From Actinomadura latina NBRC 106108 (GTDB lineage Bacteria > Actinomycetota > Actinomycetes > Streptosporangiales > Streptosporangiaceae), in NCBI RefSeq assembly GCF_001552195.1, contig NZ_BCQS01000005.1:62001-126000 (forward strand): a stretch of 64,000 nucleotides of DNA, read 5' to 3'. Each line of letters begins with the position of its first letter. Position 1 is the first letter of the stretch. Shown here piece after piece: positions 34,802 through 44,854 of this stretch. The position numbers and the translations under genes are program-made. The notes beneath the pieces are model-generated. The model made no database searches and was not told the origin of the DNA. It saw nothing but the letters and a program-made list of their open reading frames with translations.

Positions 34802-37492
34802 CTAGTGCGCTGCGTCTTGCCAGGTCCTGCCGGTGCCCATGGAGACGCTCAGGGGGGCTCGTAGTGCGTAGGCGCCGGCCATTTCGGTGCTGACCAGGGT
34901 CTTCAGGGTGTCGAGTTCGCCGGCGGCCACTTCGAAGACGAGTTCGTCGTGGACCTGGAGGAGCATGCGGGACGTGAGGCCGGCGGCGCGGAGGGCGCGG
35001 TCGACGTTGAGGCTGGCGACCTTGATGATGTCGGCGGCGGAGCCCTGGATGGGGGCGTTGAGGGCCATGCGCTCGGCCATCTCGCGGCGCTGGCGGTTGT
35101 CGGAGTTGAGGTCGGGCAGGTAGCGGCGGCGGCCGAGGATGGTCTGGGTGTAGCCGTCCTGGCGGGCCTTGGCGACGATGTCGCGGAGGTAGTCGCGGAC
35201 GCCGCCGAACTGCTCGAAGTACTCCTCCATGAGGCCGCGCGCCTCGTCCGGGGAGATCCGCAGCTGCTGGGAGAGTCCGTAGGCGGACAGGCCGTAGGCG
35301 AGGCCGTAGTTCATGGCCTTGATGCGGGCGCGGAGCTCGGAGTCGATCTGCTCCGGGGGGAGGCCGAAGACGCGGGACGCGGTGATGGTGTGGAAGTCGG
35401 CGCCGGAGCCGAACGCCTCCAGGAGCGCCTCGTCCTCGGAGAGGTGCGCCATGATCCGCAGCTCGATCTGCGAGTAGTCGGCGGTGAGGAGCGACTCGTA
35501 GCCGCCGCCGACGACGAACGCCTCGCGGATCTGGCGGCCCTCCGCGGTGCGGATCGGGATGTTCTGCAGGTTCGGGTCGGTCGAGGAGAGGCGGCCGGTC
35601 GCGGCGATCATCTGGTTGAACGTGGTGTGGATGCGTCCGGCGTCGTCGAGCATCGGGATGAGGGAGTCGACGATGCTCTTGAGCTTGGCGACCTCCCGCC
35701 AGCGCAGGATGTGCTCCAGGACGGGGTGGCCGTCCTTCTCCAGGAGGGTCGTGAGGGCCTCGGAGTCGGTCGTGTAGCCCGTCTTGGTGCGCTTGGTCTT
35801 GGGGAGGTTCAGCTCGTCGAACAGGACCTGCTGGACCTGTTTGGGCGATCCCAGGTTGAACTCGCGGCCGACGGCGTTGTGGGCCAGCTGCTCCTGTTCC
35901 TTGACCTGGCCGCCGAGAGAGGCCGATAGGTGCGCCAGGTGGTCGGCGTCCACGGCGATGCCCGCGCGCTCCATGTCGGCCAGGACGCCGACGAGCGGCA
36001 GTTCGACTTCGTGGAGCAGGCGGGTGGCGCCGCGCTTCTCCAGGTCCTGGTCGAGGATGTCGGCCAGTTCGGTGACGGCGCGCGCGCGGACCGCGAGGGC
36101 CTCGGCCGCCTCCTCCTCGCCGGAGCCGTCCAGGGTGAGCTGCCCCGAGTCCTCGGTCTCGCTGCGCAGCTCGCGGTGCAGGTAGCGCAGGACGAGGTCG
36201 GCGAGGTCGAAGGTCCGCTGCCCCGGGAGCGCGAGGTACGCGGCGAGCGCGGTGTCGCTGGTGACGCCCTCCAGCCGCATGCCGCGCGCGGCGAGCGCCA
36301 GCATCGGGCCCTTGGCCTCGTGGACCGCCTTGGGGTGCGCCGGGTCGGCGAGGTAGGCCGCGAGGGCGCGCTCGTCGTCCTCGATCAGCTCGGCCGGGTC
36401 GAGGTGGACGGCCGGCCCCTTCTTGGACGCGAGGGCCAGCGCGGTGATCTCGCCGGTGCCGCGCCCCCAGGTGCCGGTGACGGCGACGCCGAGCCGGTCG
36501 CCGGCGTTGGCCTCCAGCCAGGTGCCGAGCGCGCCGGGCTCCAGCGCGTCCAGGTCGACCTCGAAGCCCTCGTCGGCCTCGGGCTCGGCCGCCGACAGCG
36601 ACGCGTACAGGCGCTCGCGCAGGACGCGGAACTGCAGGGAGTCGAACAGGGTGTGGATCTCCTCGCGGTCCCACTGGCCCATCACGAGCTGCGGCGGCGT
36701 CAGCTCCAGGCCGACCTCGGTGTCGAGCTTGTTGAGCTGCTGGTTGCGCAGCACCCCGGCGAGGTGCTCGCGCAGGTTGTCGCCGGCCTTGCCCTTGATC
36801 TCGCCGACGCGGGCGACGAGGGCGTCGAGGTCGCCGTACTTGGTCAGCCACTTCGCGGCGGTCTTCGGGCCGACACCGGGCACGCCGGGCAGGTTGTCGC
36901 TGCTCTCCCCCACCAGCGCGGCCAGTTCCCGGTAGCGCTCGGGCGGGACGCCGTACTTGGCCTCGACGGCGGCCGGATCCATCCGGGCGAGTTCGGACAC
37001 GCCGCGGACCGGGTAGAGGATCGTGACATGCTCGTCGACGAGCTGGAACGCGTCCCGGTCGCCGGTGACGATCAGGGTGTCCAGGCCCGCCGCGGTGGCC
37101 TGGACCGACAGCGTGGCGATGATGTCGTCGGCCTCGAAGCCGGCGACCGACAGCCGCGGGATGCGCAGCGCGTCCAGCACCTCGAAGATCAGGCTGACCT
37201 GGCTGCGGAACTCGTCGGGGGTCTTCTGCCGCCCCGCCTTGTACTCGACGTACTGCTCGTGCCGGAACGTCGGCTCCGAGCGGTCGAACGCCACCGCGAT
37301 GTGGGTCGGCTGCTCGTCGCGGAGCACGTTGATGAGCATCGAGGTGAAGCCGTACACGGCGTTGGTCGGCTGCCCGTCGGTGGTGGAGAAGTTCTCCACC
37401 GGCAGCGCGAAGAACGCCCGGTAGGCCAGGGAATGCCCGTCGAGCAGGAGAAGCCGGTCACGCTTGTCAGGGGTCGCTGGTGTCGTCGCCAC
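34802..37492 (-). CDS. polA: DNA polymerase I
   Basis: PolA fills gaps and removes RNA primers. The 896-residue protein has the N-terminal 5'-3' exonuclease/flap domain (DRLLLLDGHSLAYRAFFAL; GFEADDIIATL; TGDRDAFQLV; ESSDNLPGVPGVGPKTA). The middle is a 3'-5' exonuclease-like domain that has lost its acidic residues (VHEAKGPMLAL region), so proofreading is unlikely, as in other actinobacterial PolA. The polymerase domain carries motif A LLTADYSQIELRIMAHLS, motif B RIKAMNYGLAYGLSAYG and motif C LLQVHDELVFEV. The GTG at 37492 begins the protein. The hotdog thioesterase gene is divergent, 45 bases away. Confidence 0.97.
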   Translation of the reverse strand: MATTPATPDKRDRLLLLDGHSLAYRAFFALPVENFSTTDGQPTNAVYGFTSMLINVLRDEQPTHIAVAFDRSEPTFRHEQYVEYKAGRQKTPDEFRSQVSLIFEVLDALRIPRLSVAGFEADDIIATLSVQATAAGLDTLIVTGDRDAFQLVDEHVTILYPVRGVSELARMDPAAVEAKYGVPPERYRELAALVGESSDNLPGVPGVGPKTAAKWLTKYGDLDALVARVGEIKGKAGDNLREHLAGVLRNQQLNKLDTEVGLELTPPQLVMGQWDREEIHTLFDSLQFRVLRERLYASLSAAEPEADEGFEVDLDALEPGALGTWLEANAGDRLGVAVTGTWGRGTGEITALALASKKGPAVHLDPAELIEDDERALAAYLADPAHPKAVHEAKGPMLALAARGMRLEGVTSDTALAAYLALPGQRTFDLADLVLRYLHRELRSETEDSGQLTLDGSGEEEAAEALAVRARAVTELADILDQDLEKRGATRLLHEVELPLVGVLADMERAGIAVDADHLAHLSASLGGQVKEQEQLAHNAVGREFNLGSPKQVQQVLFDELNLPKTKRTKTGYTTDSEALTTLLEKDGHPVLEHILRWREVAKLKSIVDSLIPMLDDAGRIHTTFNQMIAATGRLSSTDPNLQNIPIRTAEGRQIREAFVVGGGYESLLTADYSQIELRIMAHLSEDEALLEAFGSGADFHTITASRVFGLPPEQIDSELRARIKAMNYGLAYGLSAYGLSQQLRISPDEARGLMEEYFEQFGGVRDYLRDIVAKARQDGYTQTILGRRRYLPDLNSDNRQRREMAERMALNAPIQGSAADIIKVASLNVDRALRAAGLTSRMLLQVHDELVFEVAAGELDTLKTLVSTEMAGAYALRAPLSVSMGTGRTWQDAAH

Positions 37493-37537
37493 ACCAGGAC
37501 TCTAGTCTGCGCGTACGACAGTTGTGTGGAGGCGTAA

Positions 37538-37987
37538 GTGACTGACACCAGCGGGATGTCCCCGCAGGAAGCGGCCGCGAAGATCGGCTCGGACGAGGGG
37601 TTCGACGGGTACGGCGATCTGGCCAAGGCCATGGGCGTCGAGTACCTGGAGGTGTCGGCCGAGCGCGTCGTGGGCCGCATGCCGGTCAAGGGCAACACCC
37701 AGCCGTACGGGCTGCTGCACGGCGGCGCGTCCTGCGTCCTCGCCGAGACCCTCGGCTCCACCGGGTCGGCGCTGCACGCCGGTCCGGGCCGCGTCGCCGT
37801 CGGCATCGAGATCAACGCCACCCACCACCGGTCCGCGACCGGCGGGTACGTGACCGGTGTGGCGACCCGCGCGCACGGCGGGCGCACGCTCGCCACCTAC
37901 GACATCGTGATCACCGACGAGCAGGACCGGCGGGTCTGCACCGCCCGGCTCACCTGCATGCTGCGGGACGCTCCGCCCGGCGCCTGA
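37538..37987 (+). CDS. Hotdog-fold thioesterase (PaaI/MenI-like)
   Basis: A 149-residue protein of the acyl-CoA thioesterase group. The motif NTQPYGLLHGGASCVLAETLGSTG is typical of the PaaI/YdiI set, with the acidic catalytic residue in the helix (Glu of LAETLGS). The barrel follows with VGIEINATHHRSATGGYVTGVATRAHGGRTLATY. In many actinobacteria this gene stands beside polA, as here. The acyl-CoA substrate is unknown; hydroxybenzoyl- or phenylacetyl-type esters are family substrates. The GTG at 37538 has GGAGG upstream. Its stop lies within a tandem 14-base duplication. Confidence 0.85.
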   Translation: MTDTSGMSPQEAAAKIGSDEGFDGYGDLAKAMGVEYLEVSAERVVGRMPVKGNTQPYGLLHGGASCVLAETLGSTGSALHAGPGRVAVGIEINATHHRSATGGYVTGVATRAHGGRTLATYDIVITDEQDRRVCTARLTCMLRDAPPGA

Positions 37988-38008
37988 TCACCGGCGCCTG
38001 ATCACCGG
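37981..38008 (+). repeat. 14-bp tandem duplication across a stop codon
   Basis: CGCCTGATCACCGG occurs twice head to tail (37981-37994, 37995-38008). The first copy contains the end of the thioesterase gene with its TGA. Confidence 0.9.
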
Positions 38009-38036
38009 CGGCCGACCGGCGCGATCCGCGCTTTCT

Positions 38037-38066
38037 TTGCGATGCGCGGCCCGTGGTCTGTAGCGT
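38037..38066 (+). promoter_or_regulatory. Candidate promoter of the lipoprotein gene
   Basis: TTGCGA (38037) and TAGCGT (38061) with an 18-base spacer resemble a vegetative sigma-factor promoter. Transcription would start near 38073, giving a leader of about 200 bases before the lipoprotein ATG, beginning just at the inverted repeat below. Confidence 0.4.
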
Positions 38067-38078
38067 GGACGAGAACGG

Positions 38079-38146
38079 CCCGGGATCACCGAGTAGACAA
38101 CGTGCGCGCCGGGGAAGGTTCGTGCGGCCCCAAAGGTGATCCCGGG
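38079..38146 (+). other. Long inverted repeat in the lipoprotein leader
   Basis: CCCGGGATCACC (38079-38090) and GGTGATCCCGGG (38135-38146) are exact reverse complements. The 44 bases between contain a smaller GC-rich hairpin candidate (CGCGCCGGGG ... CGGCCCC). In RNA this would be a closed two-level structure at the 5' end of the transcript. It does not match any riboswitch class I know. Confidence 0.5.
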
Positions 38147-38270
38147 TCAATGCACGGGGACGGCGCGCCCCTCCGTCCGACACCGGCATAGGTCCGTCAC
38201 TGGTTGCGGTTGGGTTGCGAAACGGAATCGCCGGTTCATCCCGCCCCCGATCGGCCGTACGTTCCGGATC

Positions 38271-38831
38271 ATGCGCCACCGTGACACGCGCACCCGCCCG
38301 GCCACCGCACTGGTCCTCGCCGCCGTCCTCACCGCGGCCGCCCTCGCGGGCTGCTCCGGCTCCGGAGACGACCGGTCGGACCCCACCTACACGATCCCCG
38401 CCGAGAAGGCGCGCGAGGGCGAGTCCGTCCTCCAGGGCAAGACCGGGCAGAGCGCCGACATGCGCTTCACCGTCATCGGCTTCAGCGAGGCCATGACCGA
38501 CGTCATGGGCACCCACGCCGCGATGAACGCCAAGGGCGCCTTCACCCGCGTCCGGGTCCTCGCCGTCAACACCGGCCGCGACATCCAGGTCTTCGACACC
38601 TGGAAGCAGCGCCTCGTCACCGCCGACGGCCGCGCCCACTCCCCCGACGTCAACGCCACCATGATCAAGCGGCAGCCCGAGCGGTTCTCCGTCGGCTCGT
38701 TCATGCGCGTCGAGTTCGATCTCTGGTTCGACCTGCCGCGCGGCGCAAAGACGAAGGCCGTCAGGCTCTACGGCTCCCCGCCCGTCGGCTCCGTCAGCGA
38801 CCCGGCCCCCGCCGAGATCACGCTCCCCTGA
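38271..38831 (+). CDS. Putative lipoprotein, DUF4352-like
   Basis: A 186-residue protein with a lipoprotein signal peptide: basic N-terminus (MRHRDTRTR), hydrophobic core and lipobox LAGC, so the mature protein starts at the Cys at about residue 28 and is attached to the outer face of the membrane. The mature part resembles the DUF4352 (telokin-like) immunoglobulin-type fold: MRFTVIGFSEAMTDVM, FTRVRVLAVNTGRDIQVFD and MRVEFDLWFDLPRGAKTKAVRLYG. This family is common in actinobacteria; the function is unknown. It stands alone between the thioesterase and the convergent liv operon, and a structured leader precedes it. Confidence 0.75.
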   Translation: MRHRDTRTRPATALVLAAVLTAAALAGCSGSGDDRSDPTYTIPAEKAREGESVLQGKTGQSADMRFTVIGFSEAMTDVMGTHAAMNAKGAFTRVRVLAVNTGRDIQVFDTWKQRLVTADGRAHSPDVNATMIKRQPERFSVGSFMRVEFDLWFDLPRGAKTKAVRLYGSPPVGSVSDPAPAEITLP

Positions 38832-38878
38832 TCACGTCCCCGGACAGGCGGGCCCGGATACGGGCCCCGGACACGGCC

Positions 38879-38917
38879 GCGCCCGCCGGCCCAGGGCGAA
38901 CCGGGCTCGGCGGGCGC
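38879..38917 (-). terminator. Hairpin between the lipoprotein and livF
   Basis: GCGCCCGCCG (38879-38888) pairs with CGGCGGGCGC (38908-38917), ten base pairs with a 19-base loop. It lies 20 bases past the livF stop and 47 bases past the convergent lipoprotein stop, so it may serve both directions. Confidence 0.5.
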
Positions 38918-38937
38918 ACACCGCGAAACGGATCCCG

Positions 38938-39711
38938 CTACCCGGCCTCCTCCGTACCGTCGGCGGGCTCGGCGGGCTGCGCCGCGTCCGGCGCCGCCGC
39001 CTCGCCCAGCTCGCCGCCCAGGTAGGCGGCGCGGACCTGCGGGTCGTCGAGCAGTTCGCCCGCCGGCGCCGCCTTGACGACGCGGCCCGTCTCCAGCACG
39101 TACGCGCGGTGCGCGATCTGCAGCGCCTGCTGGGCGTTCTGCTCCACCAGCAGGACCGTCGTGCCGCGCCGGTTGATCTCCCCGATGATGGAGAAGATCT
39201 GCTGGACCAGCATCGGCGCGAGGCCCATGGACGGCTCGTCCAGCAGCAGCACCTTCGGCTTCGCCATCAGCGCCCGCCCGATCGCGAGCATCTGCTGCTC
39301 GCCGCCGGACATCGTGCCGCCCGCCTGCGACTTGCGCTCGGCCAGCCGCGGGAACAGCTCGTAGGCCTCCGCCAGCTCCTTGGACGCGTCGTCCTTGCGG
39401 GCGTACGCGCCCATCAGGAGGTTCTCCTCCACGGTCATCCCGGGGAAGATCCCGCGCCCTTCCGGCGCCTGCCCGATCCCGGCCGACACCCGCTTGTGGC
39501 CCGGCATCCTGCTGATGTCCCGGCCGTCGAACGTGATCGCTCCGGACGTCAGGTTCCGCAGACCCGAGATCGTCTTCAGCGTCGTCGTCTTCCCGGCGCC
39601 GTTCGCGCCGATCAGCGTCACGATCTCGCCCTCGTCCACGGACACCGAGATGCCCTTGAGCGCCGCGATCTTTCCGTAGTGGACGTGAATGTCCTCGATC
39701 TCAAGAAGCAT
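38938..39711 (-). CDS. livF: Branched-chain amino acid ABC transporter, ATP-binding protein LivF
   Basis: One of two ATPases of the high-affinity Leu/Ile/Val importer. The 257-residue protein has Walker A LIGANGAGKTTTLKTISGL, signature TMSGGEQQMLAIGRALM, Walker B VLLLDEPSMGLAPM and the switch His region (here LLVEQNAQQALQ, the LivF-type Glu-Gln-Asn form). The sequence [22 protein letters not shown] is typical of LivF. It is the last gene of livKHMGF; its ATG overlaps the end of livG by 11 bases. An Ala/Glu/Pro tail of about 25 residues is extra. Confidence 0.93.
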   Translation of the reverse strand: MLLEIEDIHVHYGKIAALKGISVSVDEGEIVTLIGANGAGKTTTLKTISGLRNLTSGAITFDGRDISRMPGHKRVSAGIGQAPEGRGIFPGMTVEENLLMGAYARKDDASKELAEAYELFPRLAERKSQAGGTMSGGEQQMLAIGRALMAKPKVLLLDEPSMGLAPMLVQQIFSIIGEINRRGTTVLLVEQNAQQALQIAHRAYVLETGRVVKAAPAGELLDDPQVRAAYLGGELGEAAAPDAAQPAEPADGTEEAG

Positions 39712-40488
39712 CGGCCGGAGCCCCCAGATACGCCTCGATCACCCGCGGGTCGTTCTGCACCTCGGCCGGGAGGCCGTCGGCGATCTTCTGCCCGAAGTCC
39801 AGCACCGCGACCCGGTCGCTGATCCCCATCACCAGGCTCATGTCGTGCTCGATGAGCAGGACCGTCACCCCGGTGTCGCGGATCCTGCGGATCAGGTCCT
39901 GCAGCGCGACCTTCTCCGCCGGGTTCATGCCCGCCGCCGGCTCGTCCAGCAGCAGCAGCTTCGGCTTGGTGGCCAGCGCCCGGGCGATCTCCAGCCGCCG
40001 CTGGTCGCCGTACGGCAGGTTCTTCGCGGCCTCCTCGGCCCGGTGCGAGATCCCCACCAGCTCCAGCAGCTCGCGCGCCAGCTCCCGGCCCCGCCGCTCC
40101 TCGCGGTGGAACCACGGCAGGCCCAGCGCGGCGCCCGCCAGGCCCGTCCGGTGGTGCGCGTCCGCGCCCACCAGCACGTTCTCCAGCGCGGTCATGTTGT
40201 GGAACAGCCGCACGTTCTGGAACGTCCGGGCCACGCCGAGCTTCGTCACGACGTAGCGCTTCTTGCCGTCGATGCGCTCGCCGTCGAAGACGACCTCGCC
40301 CTCGGTCGGCTTGTAGACGCCGGTGGTCACGTTGAACACCGTGGTCTTACCGGCGCCGTTCGGGCCGATCAGCGCGAAGATCTCGCCCTCGCGGATGGTG
40401 ATCTCCACCTTGTTCAGCGCCACGACGCCGCCGAACCGCATCACGATGTCGCGCAGCTCCAGGACCGGCTTGCGCTCGTCCGTCCCGC

Positions 40489-40492
<4 letters not shown>
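39701..40492 (-). CDS. livG: Branched-chain amino acid ABC transporter, ATP-binding protein LivG
   Basis: The second ATPase of the importer, 263 residues. It has Walker [21 protein letters not shown], the LivG-type signature [17 protein letters not shown], Walker [14 protein letters not shown] and the switch segment [23 protein letters not shown]. The GTG at 40492 is the start: it overlaps the livM stop by four bases (GTGA) and the protein begins a few residues before [16 protein letters not shown]. The frame runs on upstream into livM without meaning. Confidence 0.93.
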
Positions 40493-41639
<1,147 letters not shown>

Positions 41640-41643
<4 letters not shown>

Positions 41644-42605
41644 GCGCGCGCCTGCTGGAGGGACTCACCGAGGATGCCGGTGGGACGGAACATCAGGACC
41701 AGGATCAGCACGGTGAACGCGACCACGTCCCGCCACTGCGAACCGAACAGGCTCGAACCGTACATCTCGAGCAGCCCGAGCACGAAACCGCCGGCGAGAG
41801 CGCCGCGGATGTTGCCGATCCCGCCGAGGACGGCAGCCGTGAACGCCTTGATGCCGAGCAGGAACCCGACGAAGTAGTTCGTCTGCTCGAATCGCAGGAA
41901 GTACAGCGCCGCCGCGACACCCGCCATGACGCCGCCGACCACGAACGTCACCGACACGACGCGGTCGATGTTGACGCCCATCAGCACGGCCGTCTCCGGG
42001 TCCTGCGCCGTCGAGCGGATACCGCGGCCGAGCTTCGTCCGGTTCACGAACTGGTCGAGCGCCACCATCATCAGCACCGCGCCGACGAAGACGATCAGCT
42101 TGTCGTTGCTGATCTGGATCGGGCCGAAGTCCACCACGTTCGTGAGCTTCTTGAAGTGCTCGTCGACGGGGAGCCTGCCGCCCTCCTTCGACGTTCCGAA
42201 CAGATGGCGCACGGCCACCGTCGCGAACAGCTGCTGGATGAAGATGGACGCCCCGATGGCCGAGATTAGGGCCGCCAGCCGGGACGCGCCCCGTTTCCGG
42301 AGCGGCCGGTACGCCGTCACCTCCAGCAGCATCGCGCTGCCGGCGGTGACCGCGCCGGCCACCACCGCGGTCAGCGCCACCACCCCTACCAGCGCGAAGC
42401 CGCCCACGGCGCCGACGCCCAGTGAACGCACCGTCCACAGGGCTGCGAAGGTGCCGACCATGAAGATGTCGGCATGGGCGAAGTTGATCAGCCTCAGCAC
42501 GCCGTAGACCATCGTGTAGCCCAGCGCCAGCAGCGCGTAGATCGCGCCGAGCGCCAGGCCGTCGATGGTCGACGGCCAGAATTGATTGATGAAGTCGTCG
42601 AGCAC
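41640..42605 (-). CDS. livH: Branched-chain amino acid ABC transporter permease LivH
   Basis: A 321-residue permease with about eight hydrophobic segments. LivH hallmarks are GLALGAIYALLALGYTMVYGVLRLINFAHADIFMVG at the N-terminus and RTKLGRGIRSTAQDPETAVLMGVNID as the cytoplasmic ATPase-contact loop, followed by GIKAFTAAVLGGIGNIRGALAGG. It pairs with LivM to form the pore. A strong hairpin lies in the gap between livK and this gene. Confidence 0.93.
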
Positions 42606-42629
42606 CTTTGGGTCGCCTTAATCAGAGAA

Positions 42630-42659
42630 GGAGCGGGAGCGCTGTAGCGCTCCCGCTCC
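42630..42659 (-). terminator. Intercistronic hairpin between livK and livH
   Basis: GGAGCGGGAGCGCT (42630-42643) pairs with AGCGCTCCCGCTCC (42646-42659), 14 perfect base pairs with a very tight turn. It lies 40 bases after the livK stop and 25 before the livH start. Such a structure lets the binding protein be made in excess over the membrane components, by partial termination or 3'-end protection. Confidence 0.7.
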
Positions 42660-42698
42660 CGCGCCATCAGGGGGTCTCGTCAGGGGCGTTGGTGACGC

Positions 42699-43889
42699 CT
42701 AGGAGACCTTCGCTTCGCTGCTCTTGCCGAGCAGCGGCAGCTGGTTGTCCTTCACCTCGTAGATGTAGATGTCCTCGGTGGCCAGCTCGCCGTTCTCGGC
42801 GAACTTGATCTGCTTGCCGACACCCTGGACATCGACCGTCTTGAGGAACTCGTTGATCTCCTCGGGCTTGGTCTTGCCCGCCTTGACGGCCTCGACGAAC
42901 GCCGTCGCCGCGTCGAAGCCCTCCGTCGAGTAGATCGCGACGTCCGAGCCGAACTTGGCCTTGTAGTCGTCGGAGAACTTCTTGGCCTTCGGGTTCGTCT
43001 TGCCCGTGGGGTCGATGAGGCAGCCGCAGCTGATCAGCGTGCCCTGGGCGTTCTTCTCGCCGGTGCCCTCGATCAGGCCGGTGGCGAGCGAGCCGTCGCC
43101 CGACATCATCTTGCCCTTGTAGCCGCCCTCGCGCAGCTGCTTGAACAGCCGGCCCGCGACCGCGTAGTAGCCGCCGAAGTACACGAAGTCGGGCTTGAAC
43201 TCGTTGATCTTGTTGACCGTCGAGGAGTAGTCGGTGCCCTTGTCGTCGACCGCGTCGTTCTGGGTCTGGGCGCCCTTGGCCTTCACGGCCTTCTCGATGG
43301 CGTCCGCGAGGCCCTTGCCGTAGTCCTGGTTGTCGGACACCAGGAAGACCTTCTTGGCGCCGGAGTTCATCGCGAAGGTGGCCACGCCGGCGCTCTGCGC
43401 CGCGTCGTCGGCCACCACGCGGTGCCAGTACTTCCAGCCCTTCTCGCCCAGCGTGATGTTCGTCGCCGACGGCGAGACGCTCGGGATCTTGGCCTCTTCC
43501 AGGATCGGGCCGACGCTCTGGGACTCGCCCGAGAACGCCGGGCCGACCAGGCCGGCGATCTTGTCGTTCTTGACCGCGTTGAGCGCCAGCGAGGTCGCCT
43601 GCTCCGGCTTGCCCTGGCTGTCATAGGTCTTGAACTTGATCTTGACCTTGGGGTTCGTGGCGTTGTACTGCTCGATGGCCAGCTGCGCGCCCTGCTTGGG
43701 CGGGATCACCAGGCCCGAGTTCTCACCGGTCAGGTCGCCCATGAACCCGATCGTGACCTCGTTGCCGCTGCCACCGGAGTCACTATCGTCGCCACCACAG
43801 GCCACGGCGCTGAGCGCGAGCGCCGCGCTCACCGCCACCGCGCCGGTGATCCTCATCTTGTTGCGCCGCAAGGTGCCCAACCTTTCCAT
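42699..43889 (-). CDS. livK: Branched-chain amino acid ABC transporter, substrate-binding lipoprotein LivK
   Basis: The extracytoplasmic receptor of the importer, 396 residues. A signal peptide with lipobox LSAVAC (then GGDDSDSGGSG linker) makes it a lipoprotein. The mature part is a type I periplasmic-binding (Peripla_BP_6) fold: VTIGFMGDLTGENSGLVIPPKQGAQLAIEQYN at the start, VGPAFSGESQSVGPILEEAKIPSVSPSATN, and later FVYFGGYYAVAGRLFKQLREGGYKG. The start is between ATG 43889 and an ATG eleven codons further in. It is the first gene of the operon. Confidence 0.93.
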   Translation of the reverse strand: MERLGTLRRNKMRITGAVAVSAALALSAVACGGDDSDSGGSGNEVTIGFMGDLTGENSGLVIPPKQGAQLAIEQYNATNPKVKIKFKTYDSQGKPEQATSLALNAVKNDKIAGLVGPAFSGESQSVGPILEEAKIPSVSPSATNITLGEKGWKYWHRVVADDAAQSAGVATFAMNSGAKKVFLVSDNQDYGKGLADAIEKAVKAKGAQTQNDAVDDKGTDYSSTVNKINEFKPDFVYFGGYYAVAGRLFKQLREGGYKGKMMSGDGSLATGLIEGTGEKNAQGTLISCGCLIDPTGKTNPKAKKFSDDYKAKFGSDVAIYSTEGFDAATAFVEAVKAGKTKPEEINEFLKTVDVQGVGKQIKFAENGELATEDIYIYEVKDNQLPLLGKSSEAKVS

Positions 43890-44158
43890 CCGGATCCGGG
43901 AGGGGATCGGGTACGAGACATGCCCCGACACCGAGAACCAGGAACCGGAAAACGGGCAGTCGGGGATCAGCTATGTCGTACACCGTCGACCCACCTCAGA
44001 ACAGGACCCCCGGCTCGAAGGGTTACTAGTTCGTTACACCTCTGTGCCCATCCGATACCCGCACTTGCCTGGGACGATTACACAGAGTGACGGCATCTGG
44101 CCGGGCCGGTCCGCATGGTTGGCCCTTGACAACGCGCCAGACGGCGGTAGTGGGAGGC

Positions 44159-44767
44159 TCAGCCCGCGGCGGGCTCGTCCCGGCCGCCGGACGCGCCCGC
44201 GACGACCGCCTCGGCGACGGCCCGCATCGTGAGGCGGCGGTCCATCGAGGTCTTCTGGATCCAGCGGAACGCCTCGGGCTCGGACCAGCCGTGCGCCTGC
44301 TGCAGCAGCCCCTTCGCGCGGTCGACCACCTTGCGGGTCTCCAGCCGGTCCTGCAGCCCGGCGACCTCCGCCTCCAGCGCCCGCAGCTCGGTGTACCGGC
44401 TCACCGCCATCTCGATCGCCGGCGCCAGGTCCGTCTTGGTGAACGGCTTCACGAGGTAGGCCATCGCCCCGGCGTCCGTCGCCCGCTGGACGAGCTCGCG
44501 CTGGGAGAACGCGGTGAGGATCACCACCGGCGCGATCCGGTCGGCGGAGATCCGCTCGGCCGCCGAGATCCCGTCCAGCACGGGCATCTTGACGTCGAGG
44601 ATCACCAGGTCCGGCTTCAGCTCACCGGCCAGCCGCACGGCGGTCTCGCCGTCCCCCGCCTCCCCGACGACCTCGTACCCGTCCTCCTGAAGCATCTCCT
44701 TCAGGTCCAGCCGGATCAGGGCCTCGTCTTCCGCGATCACAACCCGCCGAGCGTTCTCCACGCCCAC
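44159..44767 (-). CDS. ANTAR-domain response regulator (PdtaR/Rv1626-like)
   Basis: A 202-residue two-domain regulator. The receiver domain begins RRVVIAEDEALIRLDLKEML, with phospho-acceptor Asp58 in LVILDVKMPVLDG, Thr in VVILTAFSQREL and Lys in AYLVKPF. The C-terminal ANTAR domain (about 127-190) has the RNA-binding pattern RKVVDRAKGLLQQAHGWSEPEAFRWIQKTSMDRRLTM. ANTAR proteins bind paired hexaloops in nascent mRNA and prevent termination; the homologous mycobacterial protein works with a histidine kinase (PdtaS) coded elsewhere. Target RNAs were not found in this window. It stands alone upstream of the liv operon. Confidence 0.92.
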   Translation of the reverse strand: MGVENARRVVIAEDEALIRLDLKEMLQEDGYEVVGEAGDGETAVRLAGELKPDLVILDVKMPVLDGISAAERISADRIAPVVILTAFSQRELVQRATDAGAMAYLVKPFTKTDLAPAIEMAVSRYTELRALEAEVAGLQDRLETRKVVDRAKGLLQQAHGWSEPEAFRWIQKTSMDRRLTMRAVAEAVVAGASGGRDEPAAG

Positions 44768-44854
44768 GACCCTACCGAAACCCGCTACCCTGGTCCGCAG
44801 CCGCCCCAGACACGGGCGACGAACCGGACAATAAGGTACATGTCCGGATAAGAT

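Noticed and set aside
38079..38146. Considered as a known riboswitch (c-di-AMP, SAM, M-box or glycine)
   Set aside because: None of the conserved loop sequences of these classes could be matched; kept as an unassigned structure.
44125..44147. TTGACA with TAGTGG 16 bases later on the plus strand
   Set aside because: It would only produce an antisense transcript into the ANTAR regulator gene and no sense gene follows until the tRNA; too weak to call.
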